Shown: positions 43,956 through 53,263, counted from the stretch's first letter. The stretch is DNA of 64,000 nt from Pedobacter sp. SYSU D00535 (GCF_017355855.1 NZ_JAFEWD010000010.1:1-64000); one strand, 5' to 3'. A program made the numbers and translations. Notes: generated by a model from the sequence alone, not told the origin.

Positions 43956-45029
43956 ATGTCAAGTAATAATTCCTATGAAACCCACCTGGAGGAGCTGGGA
44001 AAAAGTAAATATGAGATAGCTAGCGGTGAATCGGACATCCGGGGCTGGACTGTCAAGAACGAGTACGGGAAAATCCTCGGCACCATCAACGATCTCATTT
44101 TTGATACGAAGGCTAAAAAGGTAAAGTATCTTATTTTGGACCTTGATGGAAACGAACTGTACCTGCAGCAGCGCAAGGTATTATTGCCTTTGCATCTGGC
44201 CGATCTCGATGAAGTGCACCGAAATGCGATATTTCCCGGACAGATGACAGCAGAGTTAACTTCGATTCCCTCTTATGAGAAAGGCAAAATCACTTCCAGA
44301 ATGGAGGAAATTGTGAGCACGGCTTTTGCCGGCCGGCACCGGGGTGACGCTGAAACAAGGTCTTTCTCTGACCGATTAGCCGAGGCGCCCACTTACCCTT
44401 CCGGTACAGTAGAGCGAGATGAGCGAACACGTTTATCCGACGAACGCGATCATCGCAGAACAGAAGGGTACCCAAACGAGGATATGAGAGGTTCGTTGCC
44501 CGATCAGGCTCAGCATACTTCTTCCACCGGAGATTCGGGCTCAATTCGTTCCTATACTAATGCGGGTGCGGCTTACATGGCTGGTCGGGATACCAATAGC
44601 TTAAATGCCGGTCGCCAGACAGTTGTCGGGATTTTTGATCATACAAATCAAGCCCAAAGTGCCGTAGAGCATCTAGTAAAAAATGGCGTCAGACGCGAGT
44701 CTATTGACATTTCCTATCGGAATGAAACACATCAGGAAAACAATTCAGAACATGACAGCAGTGTCACCAACTTCTTCAAGTCTCTTTTTTCGGATGACGA
44801 TGAGGCTAAGGGATATACTGACGCAGCAAGACAGGGCTCTGTAGTAACGGTTCATGCAACATCAAGGCAGGAAGCGGAATTTGTAGCAGAAATAATGGAC
44901 AACTACGGTGCTGTAAACATGGAAGATCGCATCAGGAGTTCAAGAAGCAATCTTTCAAACACTGCACCCCGGAGATATAGAAGTCGCATCATTGACCATG
45001 GTGACAATGACGAGCGGAAATGGTTATAA
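43956..45029 (+). CDS. PRC-barrel and general-stress (YflT-like) domain protein
   Basis: I place the start at ATG 43956 (357 residues), giving MSSNNSYETHLEELGKSKYE; an earlier in-frame start overlaps the upstream gene. The PRC-barrel occupies about residues 20-105 (IRGWTVKNEYGKILGTINDL; KVKYLILDLDGNELYL). A Ser/Arg/Glu-rich linker follows. From about 220, TVVGIFDHTNQAQSAVEHLV … VTVHATSRQEAEFVAEIM is the heat-induced stress YflT/GSP17M-like domain. The likely role is desiccation or general stress; it forms a set with the two flanking small genes. Confidence 0.82.
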   Translation: MSSNNSYETHLEELGKSKYEIASGESDIRGWTVKNEYGKILGTINDLIFDTKAKKVKYLILDLDGNELYLQQRKVLLPLHLADLDEVHRNAIFPGQMTAELTSIPSYEKGKITSRMEEIVSTAFAGRHRGDAETRSFSDRLAEAPTYPSGTVERDERTRLSDERDHRRTEGYPNEDMRGSLPDQAQHTSSTGDSGSIRSYTNAGAAYMAGRDTNSLNAGRQTVVGIFDHTNQAQSAVEHLVKNGVRRESIDISYRNETHQENNSEHDSSVTNFFKSLFSDDDEAKGYTDAARQGSVVTVHATSRQEAEFVAEIMDNYGAVNMEDRIRSSRSNLSNTAPRRYRSRIIDHGDNDERKWL

Positions 45030-45044
45030 TTTAAACAACGATTT

Positions 45045-45518
45045 ATGATAGATAGAGATGACTACCGGGAAGGAGAGGTGCCAGGTCAGGAAGATGAAAA
45101 TCTAAACGACCTTAATCCTCGCGACCTGGACCAACAGGAGCAGCTAAACTCCAATAACCTCAGTCAACGTATTGAGGAAGAAAACCAGACGAATTCAGAC
45201 TATGGAGATGTTAACGAGGCAATAGATAAACAATCTCAGGGAGAAGAGGATCTGGCGGGATTCACCGAACGGGAATTACCACCGGTTGAAGGCGCCGCCC
45301 CGATAGGAAGCGACAAGCCAGTAACTAAGAACCTTTTAGGTGATAATCCTCCCGGAAGTGAACAAGCAGCTTTTGATGCGGGCATGGAAGGTGACATGAG
45401 TAGTGCTCAGGCGAAGTATAACGATGAGAACATCGTAGAGAACTTCCGCGAAAACCTGGACCGTACTGAATCGCAGCTTGATCTGGATAAGCGATTGCGC
45501 GAGAACAGACAGGACTAA
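45045..45518 (+). CDS. Acidic, disordered stress-type protein
   Basis: This 157-residue protein is very rich in Asp, Glu, Asn and Gln with almost no hydrophobic core; it looks intrinsically disordered. It follows the PRC-barrel gene by 15 bases and is closed by a terminator. Similar hydrophilic proteins accompany stress operons in Bacteroidota; a hydration/chaperone role is a guess. Confidence 0.6.
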   Translation: MIDRDDYREGEVPGQEDENLNDLNPRDLDQQEQLNSNNLSQRIEEENQTNSDYGDVNEAIDKQSQGEEDLAGFTERELPPVEGAAPIGSDKPVTKNLLGDNPPGSEQAAFDAGMEGDMSSAQAKYNDENIVENFRENLDRTESQLDLDKRLRENRQD

Positions 45519-45528
45519 TAATGAGCAG

Positions 45529-45558
45529 GAGGAACTCTGTTTTAATAGAGTTCCTCTT
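45529..45558 (+). terminator. Terminator of the stress cluster
   Basis: A perfect stem AGGAACTCT / AGAGTTCCT (45530-45538 with 45547-45555) is followed by CTTTATT. It lies 11 bases after the stop of the disordered-protein gene. Confidence 0.75.
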
Positions 45559-45644
45559 TATTCCCATCCTACCCCGGCCCAGTTTTAATTCCAAATTCAG
45601 TTCCTGTACTTCATTAAAATACCGTAATTAGCGCTTTAATAATT

Positions 45645-46700
45645 ATGATATTTTCTTTTGAGGCCTCCCTTGCTCAGCTTTCGGTGCACCGGGTAGGAAA
45701 TAAATTACAGGACGAACTTTATGTTTTGTCCGATCATCCTTTACAGGTTCAGGACGAGCTTCTTAGCAATCTTCTCCTTCAGTACTTTTTAAGTCCTTTC
45801 GAGAAGGTGAACGAAATCTACCGCTTTTTTCACCCCAATGATGATTTGAACCTTAATGAGGTATACCATTTTATTTCGTCCGTATTTGCCGAGTATAATA
45901 CCTTTCACGAGAATAGTCAGCAGCTGGCGAAGTACTTATATAATTCAACTAATCATCCCAAGATTAAGTCAGGAGAGCTTTACGTGGCCTACTTTAACAA
46001 GGTGCAGATAGAAGGAGAAGTTGTAGACGCAGTTGGCATCTTTAAATCAGAAACTAAGGAGACCTATTTAAAGGTGTACCCGGATTCTAATGGCTTCAAC
46101 TTAAGCTACGAGGAAGATGCCATTAATATTCAGAAGCTGGATAAGGGCTGCCTGATCTTTAACTCAGAAAAAGAGGAAGGCTTTAAAGTGGCGGTGATTG
46201 ACCAAACAAACCGCAACTCAGAAGCCGTTTATTGGAAGGATGAGTTTTTGAAATTGAAGGTCCGTAACGATAATTATAATCAAACGCAAAACACGCTCAG
46301 CGTTTATAAGAACTTCGTCACCCAGAAAATCGATGACGAGTTTGAGATATCCAAGACCGATAAGATAGACCTTCTTAATCGTTCAATGAAATACTTTAAA
46401 GAGAAAGAGACTTTTGATATCGAAGAGTTTTCCAATGAGGTGATTGGAAACGAACAGGGGATCGAATCTTTCAAAAATTTCAAGAAAAGCTATGAGCAGG
46501 AGTTTGACACCTCCCTGCCCGACTCCTTCGAGATCTCCGACGCGGCTGTTAAAAAACAAGCAAGGGTATTTAAAAGCGTGCTAAAGCTGGATAAGAATTT
46601 TCATATATATATACACGGCAATAAGGAGCTCATAGAAAAGGGGTTTGATGATGATAAGGGCATGAATTTTTACAAAGTCTATTTCAAGGAAGAGCAGTAA
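45645..46700 (+). CDS. Nucleoid-associated protein (NdpA/YejK family)
   Basis: This 351-residue protein matches the NA37/YejK family along its full length: an N-terminal VHRVGNKLQDELYVLS, the middle GELYVAYFNKVQIEGEVVDA (strand pair), and the C-terminal nucleic-acid-binding FHIYIHGNKELIEKGFDDDK. Members bind DNA or RNA in the nucleoid. It is transcribed alone. There is no secretion signal. Confidence 0.85.
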   Translation: MIFSFEASLAQLSVHRVGNKLQDELYVLSDHPLQVQDELLSNLLLQYFLSPFEKVNEIYRFFHPNDDLNLNEVYHFISSVFAEYNTFHENSQQLAKYLYNSTNHPKIKSGELYVAYFNKVQIEGEVVDAVGIFKSETKETYLKVYPDSNGFNLSYEEDAINIQKLDKGCLIFNSEKEEGFKVAVIDQTNRNSEAVYWKDEFLKLKVRNDNYNQTQNTLSVYKNFVTQKIDDEFEISKTDKIDLLNRSMKYFKEKETFDIEEFSNEVIGNEQGIESFKNFKKSYEQEFDTSLPDSFEISDAAVKKQARVFKSVLKLDKNFHIYIHGNKELIEKGFDDDKGMNFYKVYFKEEQ

Positions 46701-46796
46701 GGATTCACAGGGAAAAGTCATTAAAAAATAAATAATTGAAAATCAGCAATTGTCTGAGTTATTATACCTACCTTGTTCACATTAATAAATAATACA

Positions 46797-46991
46797 ATGC
46801 AAAAAGAAGGAACAGTAAAATTTTTCAATGAAACAAAAGGTTTCGGATTCATCGTGCCAGCTAATGGCGAACCTGATATCTTTGTTCATTCATCAGGCCT
46901 TATTGACACTATCCGTGAAAACGATCGTGTAAAGTTCGAAGTTGAACGTGGTAAGAAAGGTCTTAATGCGGTAAATGTTGAAGTAGTATAA
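46797..46991 (+). CDS. Cold-shock domain protein
   Basis: I place the start at ATG 46797 (64 residues: MQKEGTVKFFNETKGFGFIV); an earlier in-frame TTG would add eight residues. RNP1-like KGFGFI and RNP2-like DIFVHSS are intact, as needed for single-stranded nucleic-acid binding. A TACCTTGT -7-like box lies at 46769-46776, but with a short spacing to its -33 partner. It is followed by a strong terminator. Confidence 0.93.
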   Translation: MQKEGTVKFFNETKGFGFIVPANGEPDIFVHSSGLIDTIRENDRVKFEVERGKKGLNAVNVEVV

Positions 46992-47016
46992 TTAAATATA
47001 TTTTCACAAATCGTAC

Positions 47017-47047
47017 AAAGCCCGTCTGTTTCAGACGGGCTTTTTTT
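47017..47047 (+). terminator. Terminator of the cold-shock gene
   Basis: A perfect AAAGCCCGTCTG / CAGACGGGCTTT stem with a 3-base loop is followed by a T run. Confidence 0.92.
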
Positions 47048-47299
47048 GTATTCAGATTGTTGCCCAAGCAATCTTCCACGGATAGCTGAATGTCTGCGTG
47101 TACAAGGAAAATGTGAGAATAAGGTTAAAACGGGCAGAATTTGCGTTTCTAATAGGCGGAAAATCGCTCAAAACCGACGGAAGTGTGCGAGGAAAAATAT
47201 GGTTTGGTCTTGTTTAAAGGGAATTTGGTCATACGGAACTTTCATTTGGTGTAATATTCGGGATAGTATGAAAATACATTCAAATCCCTTAGTATCTTA

Positions 47300-47420
47300 G
47301 TTCCGGAGGTGATCGTATCTCCAAAGAAAAGGGCAACTTAACCTTAAAGCGACGAAAAATCTATAACAGATTTTATAGAAAATACTTTGGCGTCTCCCCG
47401 GAACTTCTATCTAAGACCTT
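47300..47420 (+). pseudogene. Possible remnant of an AraC-type regulator
   Basis: An open frame without a start reads SKEKGNLTLKRRKIYNRFYR, then KYFGVSPELLSKTLKPL. The segment (K/R)xIYNRFYRKYFGVSP matches the last helix of AraC HTH domains, F-x-R-x-F-K-K-x-F-G-x-S-P. Upstream the frame is broken by stops, and the first HTH is missing. The area 47050-47300 holds no convincing gene. AGTTCCGG near 47300 and CCGGAACT near 47398 could pair, so a structured RNA ending at the following terminator is an alternative. Confidence 0.4.
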
Positions 47421-47443
47421 AAAGCCCCTCTTGGGGCTTTTTT
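47421..47443 (+). terminator. Hairpin terminator
   Basis: AAAGCCCC / GGGGCTTT with a 4-base loop and T run. No intact gene lies directly upstream on the plus strand, so it belongs to the degenerate frame or to an RNA ending here. Confidence 0.7.
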
Positions 47444-47490
47444 CTTTTAATCCCATCTCAACACAAATTGTCCTTGCTTGTTAGAATAGC

Positions 47491-47760
47491 ATGATGGACG
47501 AGGACTTTGATTTTGAACAAGAAAAGCAGCCGGAGATCCCTTTTCATGTGGAAGTAGATCTGTATGATACTGGGGACTACAGTCGGATTCTGGTGGTTCC
47601 GTGCAACTCGGTGTATCATGTGGTGCACAACGACGAGCACTTATGTACCCTGGTTCATACCTGCGAAGAGGTAGAGTGCTGGGAACAGGAAGATGGAACC
47701 CTCGATGAGGAGTTGGTTGAAAAAATAGGTGCAGCTATTAAAGCATTCATTCCAGACTGA
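47491..47760 (+). CDS. Small acidic protein of unknown function
   Basis: This 89-residue protein (MDEDFDFEQEK start) has no signal. Two cysteines sit in a HTCEEVECWEQED segment, with a further Cys at about 38 and 52. I recognise it only as a Bacteroidota small hypothetical. It lies 18 bases before the DUF255 gene, same direction, so the two may be one unit. The shorter start (second Met) is equally possible. Confidence 0.6.
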   Translation: MMDEDFDFEQEKQPEIPFHVEVDLYDTGDYSRILVVPCNSVYHVVHNDEHLCTLVHTCEEVECWEQEDGTLDEELVEKIGAAIKAFIPD

Positions 47761-47778
47761 TATCGACCCCTTATATTT

Positions 47779-49788
47779 ATGGCAAACAGGTTAAGCAAGG
47801 AGAGTTCTCCCTACCTTTTACAGCACGCAGAAAACCCGGTGGATTGGTACCCATGGGGGGCTGAGGCACTCCGACGCGCACGTGATGAGAATAAGCTGAT
47901 TATAGTTAGTATAGGTTACGCTGCTTGCCATTGGTGTCACGTGATGGAGCAAGAGAGCTTTGAGGACCAGGAGGTGGCTGCTATCATGAACCAGCATTTT
48001 ATCTGCATCAAAGTAGATCGCGAAGAGCGTCCTGACATCGATCAGATCTACATCATGGCGGCCCAACTGATGACAGGCCGAGGGGGCTGGCCCCTCAATT
48101 GTATTTGTCTTCCCGATCAGCGGCCTTTGTATGCTGGCACCTACTATCGAAAAGAGGAGTGGAAGAAACTCTTGGTGAACCTGGCCGAATTCTGGCAGAG
48201 CAAATCGGAGCAGGCTCTTGAATATGCAGAGCGGTTAACAGCTGGAATAAGTGAAGCGGAACAACTCGACTTATCGCAGGAAGCCAGTTCGTATAGCCGC
48301 GATGATTTAAAAGCTGTCTTTGAGCCATGGAAACAGTATTTCGACTTTAAGGAGGGCGGGTACAGCCGGTCGCCAAAATTCCCCATGCCTAACAATTGGC
48401 GCTTCCTTTTGCAGTATGGGGCGTTAGCAGCTGACGATACTGCATTGTCAATCTGCAAATTAACCCTGGAAAAGCTTGCTCAGGGAGGGATTTACGACCA
48501 TCTGGGTGGCGGTTTCGCCCGATATTCGGTAGATGAAAAATGGCATGTCCCGCATTTCGAAAAAATGCTGTACGATAACGGCCAGCTTCTGAGCCTTTTT
48601 TCAGAGGGCTTTCAGTACTTCCGAGACGAGCGGTTTAAAACGGTGGTTTATGAGACGGTGAAGTGGTTGGAGCGGGAGATGACGTCTCCCGAGGGTGGTT
48701 TTTATTCTGCACTTGATGCCGACAGCGAAGGGGTAGAGGGGAAGTTTTATACTTTTTCTTACACAGAGCTGGTAGAACTATTAGGAAATGCCGCCGAAGC
48801 GTTTTGCAAATTCTACAGCTGTACTCCCGAGGGCAACTGGCAGGAGGAAGGTACAAACGTTTTAATGATAGCTTCTTCCGCATCCGCTATCGCAGGAGAA
48901 TTAGGGATAGAGGAGAAGGATCTGGTTGAGAAGATTGAAAAAGCCAGGCAACAACTTTTTCAAAATCGCGAAACTCGCGTGCGGCCGGCTCGAGACACGA
49001 AAATCCTGGCTTCCTGGAACGGTATGGCATTGAAAGGATTGTGCGATGCGTACAAGGCTTTTGCTGATCCAGCTTTCCTCAACTTAGCACTGCAGAACGG
49101 GAGATTTATCCGGCAGTCACTGCTGCGCAATGGGAGGTTGCACCGCGTTTTCAGAGCTCAGGCTGAAGTCCCAAGTTTTGAAGACGCTTTCCTCGATGAT
49201 TATGCCTTTGTGATTGATGCTTTTATTGCATTATATGAGGTGACTTTTGATGAGGAATGGCTGAACGAGGCAATGCGGTTGAGTGAATATGTATTGCAGC
49301 AGTTTTATGATGCGGGAACAGGCCTCCTATACTACACGTCGCAAAGCGCTGAAGAACTTATTGTTCGCAAACATGAACTTCTGGACAACGTGATTCCCTC
49401 CTCAAATTCACAAATGGCGATTAACCTTTATAAATTAGGGCACTTTTTTGATAATGAGGCCTATCTTGATCAAGCAAGGGAAATGCTCTCATGCGTATTT
49501 ACCTCTATAAAGACGTATGGATCCGCCTACTCAAATTGGTGCACTCTGTTATTGTATGAGGTGTTTGGATTGTTAGAAGTGGCCATCACGGGAGCGGAGA
49601 CCGAAGCACTCCGAACGGAACTGGAAAAATACTTTGTTCCAAATAAAATTACGCTGGGGGGAAGCCCTGGTACTCTGCCCTTGTTGCAGGATAAGTGGAC
49701 AGATAAGACAACAATCTATGTTTGCAAAAACAGAACCTGCGGTTTGCCCGTGCATACAGTAGCAGACGCTCTTCTCCAATTGAAGTAG
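47779..49788 (+). CDS. DUF255/thioredoxin-like protein (YyaL, SPATA20 family)
   Basis: In this 669-residue protein, the N-terminal thioredoxin-like domain has the diagnostic [20 protein letters not shown] and an active-site-like C50-H-W-C53. An (α/α)6 barrel follows (about 190-640), resembling cellobiose-epimerase-like enzymes ([20 protein letters not shown]). It has full family length and no secretion signal. Biochemistry of the family is poorly known; a redox or sugar-modifying role is suggested by the fold. Confidence 0.9.
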   Translation: MANRLSKESSPYLLQHAENPVDWYPWGAEALRRARDENKLIIVSIGYAACHWCHVMEQESFEDQEVAAIMNQHFICIKVDREERPDIDQIYIMAAQLMTGRGGWPLNCICLPDQRPLYAGTYYRKEEWKKLLVNLAEFWQSKSEQALEYAERLTAGISEAEQLDLSQEASSYSRDDLKAVFEPWKQYFDFKEGGYSRSPKFPMPNNWRFLLQYGALAADDTALSICKLTLEKLAQGGIYDHLGGGFARYSVDEKWHVPHFEKMLYDNGQLLSLFSEGFQYFRDERFKTVVYETVKWLEREMTSPEGGFYSALDADSEGVEGKFYTFSYTELVELLGNAAEAFCKFYSCTPEGNWQEEGTNVLMIASSASAIAGELGIEEKDLVEKIEKARQQLFQNRETRVRPARDTKILASWNGMALKGLCDAYKAFADPAFLNLALQNGRFIRQSLLRNGRLHRVFRAQAEVPSFEDAFLDDYAFVIDAFIALYEVTFDEEWLNEAMRLSEYVLQQFYDAGTGLLYYTSQSAEELIVRKHELLDNVIPSSNSQMAINLYKLGHFFDNEAYLDQAREMLSCVFTSIKTYGSAYSNWCTLLLYEVFGLLEVAITGAETEALRTELEKYFVPNKITLGGSPGTLPLLQDKWTDKTTIYVCKNRTCGLPVHTVADALLQLK

Positions 49789-49845
49789 ATCTTCGCTTTT
49801 CTAATCCTAAAAGATCCACCTCAATGCAACGTATGCAGACATTTG

Positions 49846-49944
49846 CTAAAAAATCACTTTAATTATAGCATAGATTCCAATTACTAACATGGCAACTTCT
49901 AAAGCTACGGTTAGTTTCAATACAGAGAGAAGGAGATTTTTCAT
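49846..49944 (-). CDS. Candidate 32-residue single-pass membrane peptide
   Basis: In the 360-base gap after the DUF255 gene, the minus strand from ATG 49944 encodes MKNLLLSVLKLTVALEVAML and then VIGIYAIIKVIF. It is one strongly hydrophobic helix with two lysines at the start and one near the end, preceded by AGGA at seven bases. Such peptides are common and easily missed. The gap shows nothing else. Confidence 0.4.
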   Translation of the reverse strand: MKNLLLSVLKLTVALEVAMLVIGIYAIIKVIF

Positions 49945-50152
49945 GATCCTGCTATTAGAGGTTTAATTTATAATACAAACATCTGGGTTGAAAGTAGCTT
50001 TACGAGTGACTTACAACACATTTCTAAGTGACGTTTTACAGGAAAACCAGTTGATGTTCCAATGTTTACTTCCTGTGATTTCCGCTTCAAAAAATCAAAC
50101 AAACGGCCTGATTATTGTATTTATAAGGGGGAAGCGAAGGAGATAAGAGAAC

Positions 50153-50455
50153 ATGACTACTACCTTGAAAAACTTTGTTAAGAGAATTAAACTTTGCTGG
50201 AAACTACTTTTTGGTCGTTATGATCATTATGTTCTTTTAAATATTTCTGATGATCAATTTCAGACGCTCGAGAAGTATGACTTTCCGCTTACCTCTCATG
50301 TAGCCGATGTAGAGGTAGAATTTGGAGGAATACAAAAATACCAGGTATTTCAACTGATCGAGTACTCCTGCCGGCATATGGATTTTGCTGAGAAAGTGCT
50401 GTCTAAAGCAGAATTCCAGGCTAAAGTTTTTGAAAAGCTTGAGAAAGACGTATAG
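50153..50455 (+). CDS. Small hypothetical protein
   Basis: This 100-residue protein has a basic N-terminal helix (LKNFVKRIKLCWKLLFGRYDH) that could sit on a membrane, then a mixed α/β segment and a C-terminal helix. No known motif. It is monocistronic by position. Confidence 0.5.
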   Translation: MTTTLKNFVKRIKLCWKLLFGRYDHYVLLNISDDQFQTLEKYDFPLTSHVADVEVEFGGIQKYQVFQLIEYSCRHMDFAEKVLSKAEFQAKVFEKLEKDV

Positions 50456-50547
50456 ATATTCAGTCAAGCCATCCATAGGTTCAAAGCTTTAGCCTGCTTT
50501 TCTCTATCCTGATAATTCGTTCAATAGATCTTAAATACTTACTTTCG

Positions 50548-50718
50548 TCAAATCTGTTCGCGTTGCAACACAGGTAGTCAGACTTGCGAAGGTTTTTTTC
50601 TTGCTAAAAAACAGAACCCTCCTTTGTTGGTTACACAAGTTAGCGATAAACTTTTATGGTTTAATCAGAAGTACTCGGGCGGCAAGGCAAAGTCCCGTGT
50701 ACTACAATTTATATAATT
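50548..50718 (+). promoter_or_regulatory. Structured leader of the slyD-like gene
   Basis: The 170 bases before the gene hold AGTAC-T-CGGG … CCCG-T-GTACT (50670-50703), a hairpin ending 15 bases before the start, and upstream pairings TTCGC/GCGAA and CTGTT/AACAG. A possible -7 box TACTTTCG sits at 50540-50547. The leader may control translation or carry a small RNA. No known riboswitch was recognised. Confidence 0.35.
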
Positions 50719-51216
50719 ATGAGAATTCAACCAAACAGCGTAGTGGCGCTTACGTACGATTTGTACACCACTGAAAACGGTCAGGAAGTATTTGTGGAAA
50801 AGGCTACAGAGGAACAACCACTGGTTTTCCTTTACGGCGTGGGCATGATGCTGCCGAAGTTTGAAGAGAATCTAAATGGCCTTTCAGCGGGTGACAACTA
50901 CGATTTTCATCTAGCTGCCGCTGATGCCTATGGTGAAAAGGACGAAAATGCAGTGGCTGAACTTGGTGCAGAAATGTTCCAGGGTATGGATATGCCTCAG
51001 GTAGATTCAGTTTTACCTCTTCAGGATAACCACGGCAACCAGTTTAGAGCCCGCGTAACCAATGTTTCTGAATCTGGGGTTACTGTAGATTTGAACCATC
51101 CTATGGCCGGACAGGATCTGCACTTCAAAGGTCAGATCTTAAATGTACGTGAGGCAACTCAGGAAGAGTTGGCACATGGTCATGCACATGGTGCAGATGG
51201 CCACTCAGGTCATTAA
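50719..51216 (+). CDS. slyD: FKBP-type peptidyl-prolyl isomerase (SlyD-like)
   Basis: This 165-residue protein has SlyD features: VALTYDLYTTENGQ start, the LVFLYGVGMMLPKFEENLNG FKBP core around 30-50, the insert-in-flap domain (about 70-120), and a His-rich tail HGHAHGADGHSGH that binds metals such as nickel. It catalyses prolyl isomerisation and assists folding in the cytoplasm. It is followed by a terminator. Confidence 0.9.
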   Translation: MRIQPNSVVALTYDLYTTENGQEVFVEKATEEQPLVFLYGVGMMLPKFEENLNGLSAGDNYDFHLAAADAYGEKDENAVAELGAEMFQGMDMPQVDSVLPLQDNHGNQFRARVTNVSESGVTVDLNHPMAGQDLHFKGQILNVREATQEELAHGHAHGADGHSGH

Positions 51217-51242
51217 GCGGAATACATATTTTAAGCTTCAGA

Positions 51243-51268
51243 AACGCTGTCTCAGGACGGCGTTTTTT
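51243..51268 (+). terminator. Terminator after slyD
   Basis: AACGCTGTC pairs with GACGGCGTT (eight of nine) around a 4-base loop, followed by TTTTT. Confidence 0.75.
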
Positions 51269-51364
51269 GTTAGTGCTTTCTAAGATATACGTTTAATAAA
51301 GACTCTTTTCCGCTGCTTTAGTCTTTTATTGCAAGGAGTCAATACTTCTGTTTATTTTTGTCAG

Positions 51365-51943
51365 ATGCACGAGCTGCTATATCAGAAGCTAACTGAGAAG
51401 ATAACGCTTAATCCGGAAGAATTCGAGACGGTAAAAGCTTTTTTTATTCCCAGGACAATTAAAAAACGTCAATACTTGCTGCAGCAGGATGATGTGGCTA
51501 AATACCTTGCCTTTATTAATCGCGGAGCCTTACGTTTATATACCTTAGATAACAGGGGGAATGATATCAGCGTGCAGTTTGGTCTGGAAGGCTGGTGGAT
51601 GACGGATAATTACAGCTATCTTACCGGAGAGCCCACGATATATAACATCGAAGCCCTTGAAGACTCGGAGCTTCTATTGATGCATCGCGACAAGTATGAA
51701 CAAGTCTTTGACGCAGTGCCGAAGTTTGAACGTTTCGTCCGGATTCTTCTGCAAAACAATTTCATTGCCACGCAGCGGCGCCTAATCAGTTCTCTCAGCC
51801 TTTCTGCCGAGGATCGCTATACTTCTTTGGCAAATGCCTATCCCGAAATCATTCGTCGCATCCCTCAGCACATGATTGCTTCGTATCTTGGGATTACTCC
51901 GGAAACGTTAAGCAGAATCAGGAAACAACTGATAAAAGCATAA
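51365..51943 (+). CDS. Crp/Fnr-type transcriptional regulator
   Basis: I start at ATG 51365 (192 residues, MHELLYQKLTEKITL); a longer frame begins at 51329. A cyclic-nucleotide-binding-like β-roll is followed by a helix and an HTH (IPQHMIASYLGITPETLSRI). It lacks Fnr cysteines. The effector is unknown. Most Bacteroidota have many such regulators with no defined ligand. Confidence 0.85.
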   Translation: MHELLYQKLTEKITLNPEEFETVKAFFIPRTIKKRQYLLQQDDVAKYLAFINRGALRLYTLDNRGNDISVQFGLEGWWMTDNYSYLTGEPTIYNIEALEDSELLLMHRDKYEQVFDAVPKFERFVRILLQNNFIATQRRLISSLSLSAEDRYTSLANAYPEIIRRIPQHMIASYLGITPETLSRIRKQLIKA

Positions 51944-51973
51944 CCGCTCTTTGTTGCTCAATTAAATTTTAAG

Positions 51974-52465
51974 ATGAATAGTCATTTGGAAGATACTTAC
52001 CTGGAGGCGGAAGAAGCCATTAGAAATTCCAATTATCCCCACGCAAAACATCTGCTCGAGTCCATTATTATGGAAGAGCCTAACTTTGTTCCTGCTCACA
52101 ATTCGCTGGGTTGGCTCTACCGGACGCAGTTGGATGATTATAAAAGAGCCGAAAACCATTTTCTAACAGCTCTCAATACCGACAGGTACTATCCTCACAC
52201 TTATAACAATCTGTTTGTGCTTTACACCAATCTGGAAGATTGGACAAAGATCAAACAGCTGGGGCAGCGGGCACTAACCATTCCTTTAGTTGATAAGGCT
52301 TTGGTTTTCTACCGCCTGGGAATAGCGGAAGAGTACCAGCTGAATTTCGAGGAGGCGATTAAATATTATAAAAAAGCTATTCAACGTTGTCTTAACTTCG
52401 AATCGCTCGAAGATTACAAGAAGGCTATTACTAATTGCGAATACAAGTTATCTCTAAATATTTAA
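51974..52465 (+). CDS. TPR-repeat protein
   Basis: This 163-residue protein has about three tetratricopeptide repeats (PAHNSLGWLYRTQLDDYKRA; YPHTYNNLFVLYTNLEDWTK; ALVFYRLGIAEEYQLNFEEA). There is no signal peptide, so it acts in the cytoplasm, likely as an interaction scaffold. It follows the Crp-type gene by 30 bases. Confidence 0.75.
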   Translation: MNSHLEDTYLEAEEAIRNSNYPHAKHLLESIIMEEPNFVPAHNSLGWLYRTQLDDYKRAENHFLTALNTDRYYPHTYNNLFVLYTNLEDWTKIKQLGQRALTIPLVDKALVFYRLGIAEEYQLNFEEAIKYYKKAIQRCLNFESLEDYKKAITNCEYKLSLNI

Positions 52466-52597
52466 CTCCCGCTGTTTAAATACGGGGTTTCGGCTGGTCA
52501 ATCTTGATTTAGATCAACTTCATTTCTTATCACAGGTCAATGGCAGAGTTAGGCAGCAGGCCTAAATTTGTAACATCAAAAAAGATAAACTAAGGAA

Positions 52598-53182
52598 ATG
52601 AAAAAGATTCTTCTACTAGCCGTCGTGCTTTTTGCAAACACTGCTTTATTTGCTCAAAAAAAATGGACTGTTGATCCGGTTCACTCAAGTGTAAAGTTTA
52701 ATGTAACTCACCTTGTAATTTCGGAAGTTGAGGGACAGTTCAAAAAGTTCGATGGTTCTTTGCTAAGTGCTAATCCTGATTTTACCAATGCGCAAATTAA
52801 CTTCACGGTTGATGTAAACTCTATCGATACTGAAAACGATCAAAGAGACGCCCATTTGAAAGCGCCCGATTTTTTCGACACACAAAAATATCCTAACATC
52901 ACTTTCAAAAGTACCTCTTTCAAAAAGGTATCTGGCAATAAGTATCAGTTGCTAGGTAATCTTACCTTGCACGGGGTTACTAAGCCGGTAAAATTCAATG
53001 TTACCTACGGTGGTACTGCTAAAGACGGTTACGGAAATACTAAAGCAGGCTTCAGAGCTTCTACCGTTATTAACCGTTTTGATTACGGCTTACAGTGGAA
53101 TGCGTTAACAGAAGCAGGGGGCGCAACTATCGGTAAAGATGTTACCATCGATCTAAAACTTCAGTTTGCACAACAAAAGTAA
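52598..53182 (+). CDS. YceI family periplasmic protein
   Basis: This 194-residue protein has a signal peptide (1-19). The lipocalin-like family landmarks are WTVDPVHSSVKFNVTHLVIS at the start of the mature protein, DVNSIDTENDQRDAHLKAPDFFDTQ in the middle, and the GNLTLHGVTKPV strand. Members bind polyisoprenoid or amphiphilic ligands in the periplasm. A TAAATTTG -7-like box is at 52563-52570 without a good -33. Confidence 0.93.
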   Translation: MKKILLLAVVLFANTALFAQKKWTVDPVHSSVKFNVTHLVISEVEGQFKKFDGSLLSANPDFTNAQINFTVDVNSIDTENDQRDAHLKAPDFFDTQKYPNITFKSTSFKKVSGNKYQLLGNLTLHGVTKPVKFNVTYGGTAKDGYGNTKAGFRASTVINRFDYGLQWNALTEAGGATIGKDVTIDLKLQFAQQK

Positions 53183-53198
53183 TTGAAGTCAGTAAACG

Positions 53199-53227
53199 AA
53201 AAGGAGGTGATAAGCACTTCCTTTTTT
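53199..53227 (+). terminator. Terminator after yceI
   Basis: GGAGGTG pairs with CACTTCC (six of seven) around ATAAG, flanked by AAAA and TTTTTT. Confidence 0.7.
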
Positions 53228-53263
53228 GTTTAGGAGGGGTTGAATACGATTGGGATCAAGATC

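Noticed and set aside
47046-47300. 84-residue plus-strand frame after the cold-shock terminator
   Set aside because: Starts inside the terminator T run and encodes a Cys/Arg-rich unlikely protein.
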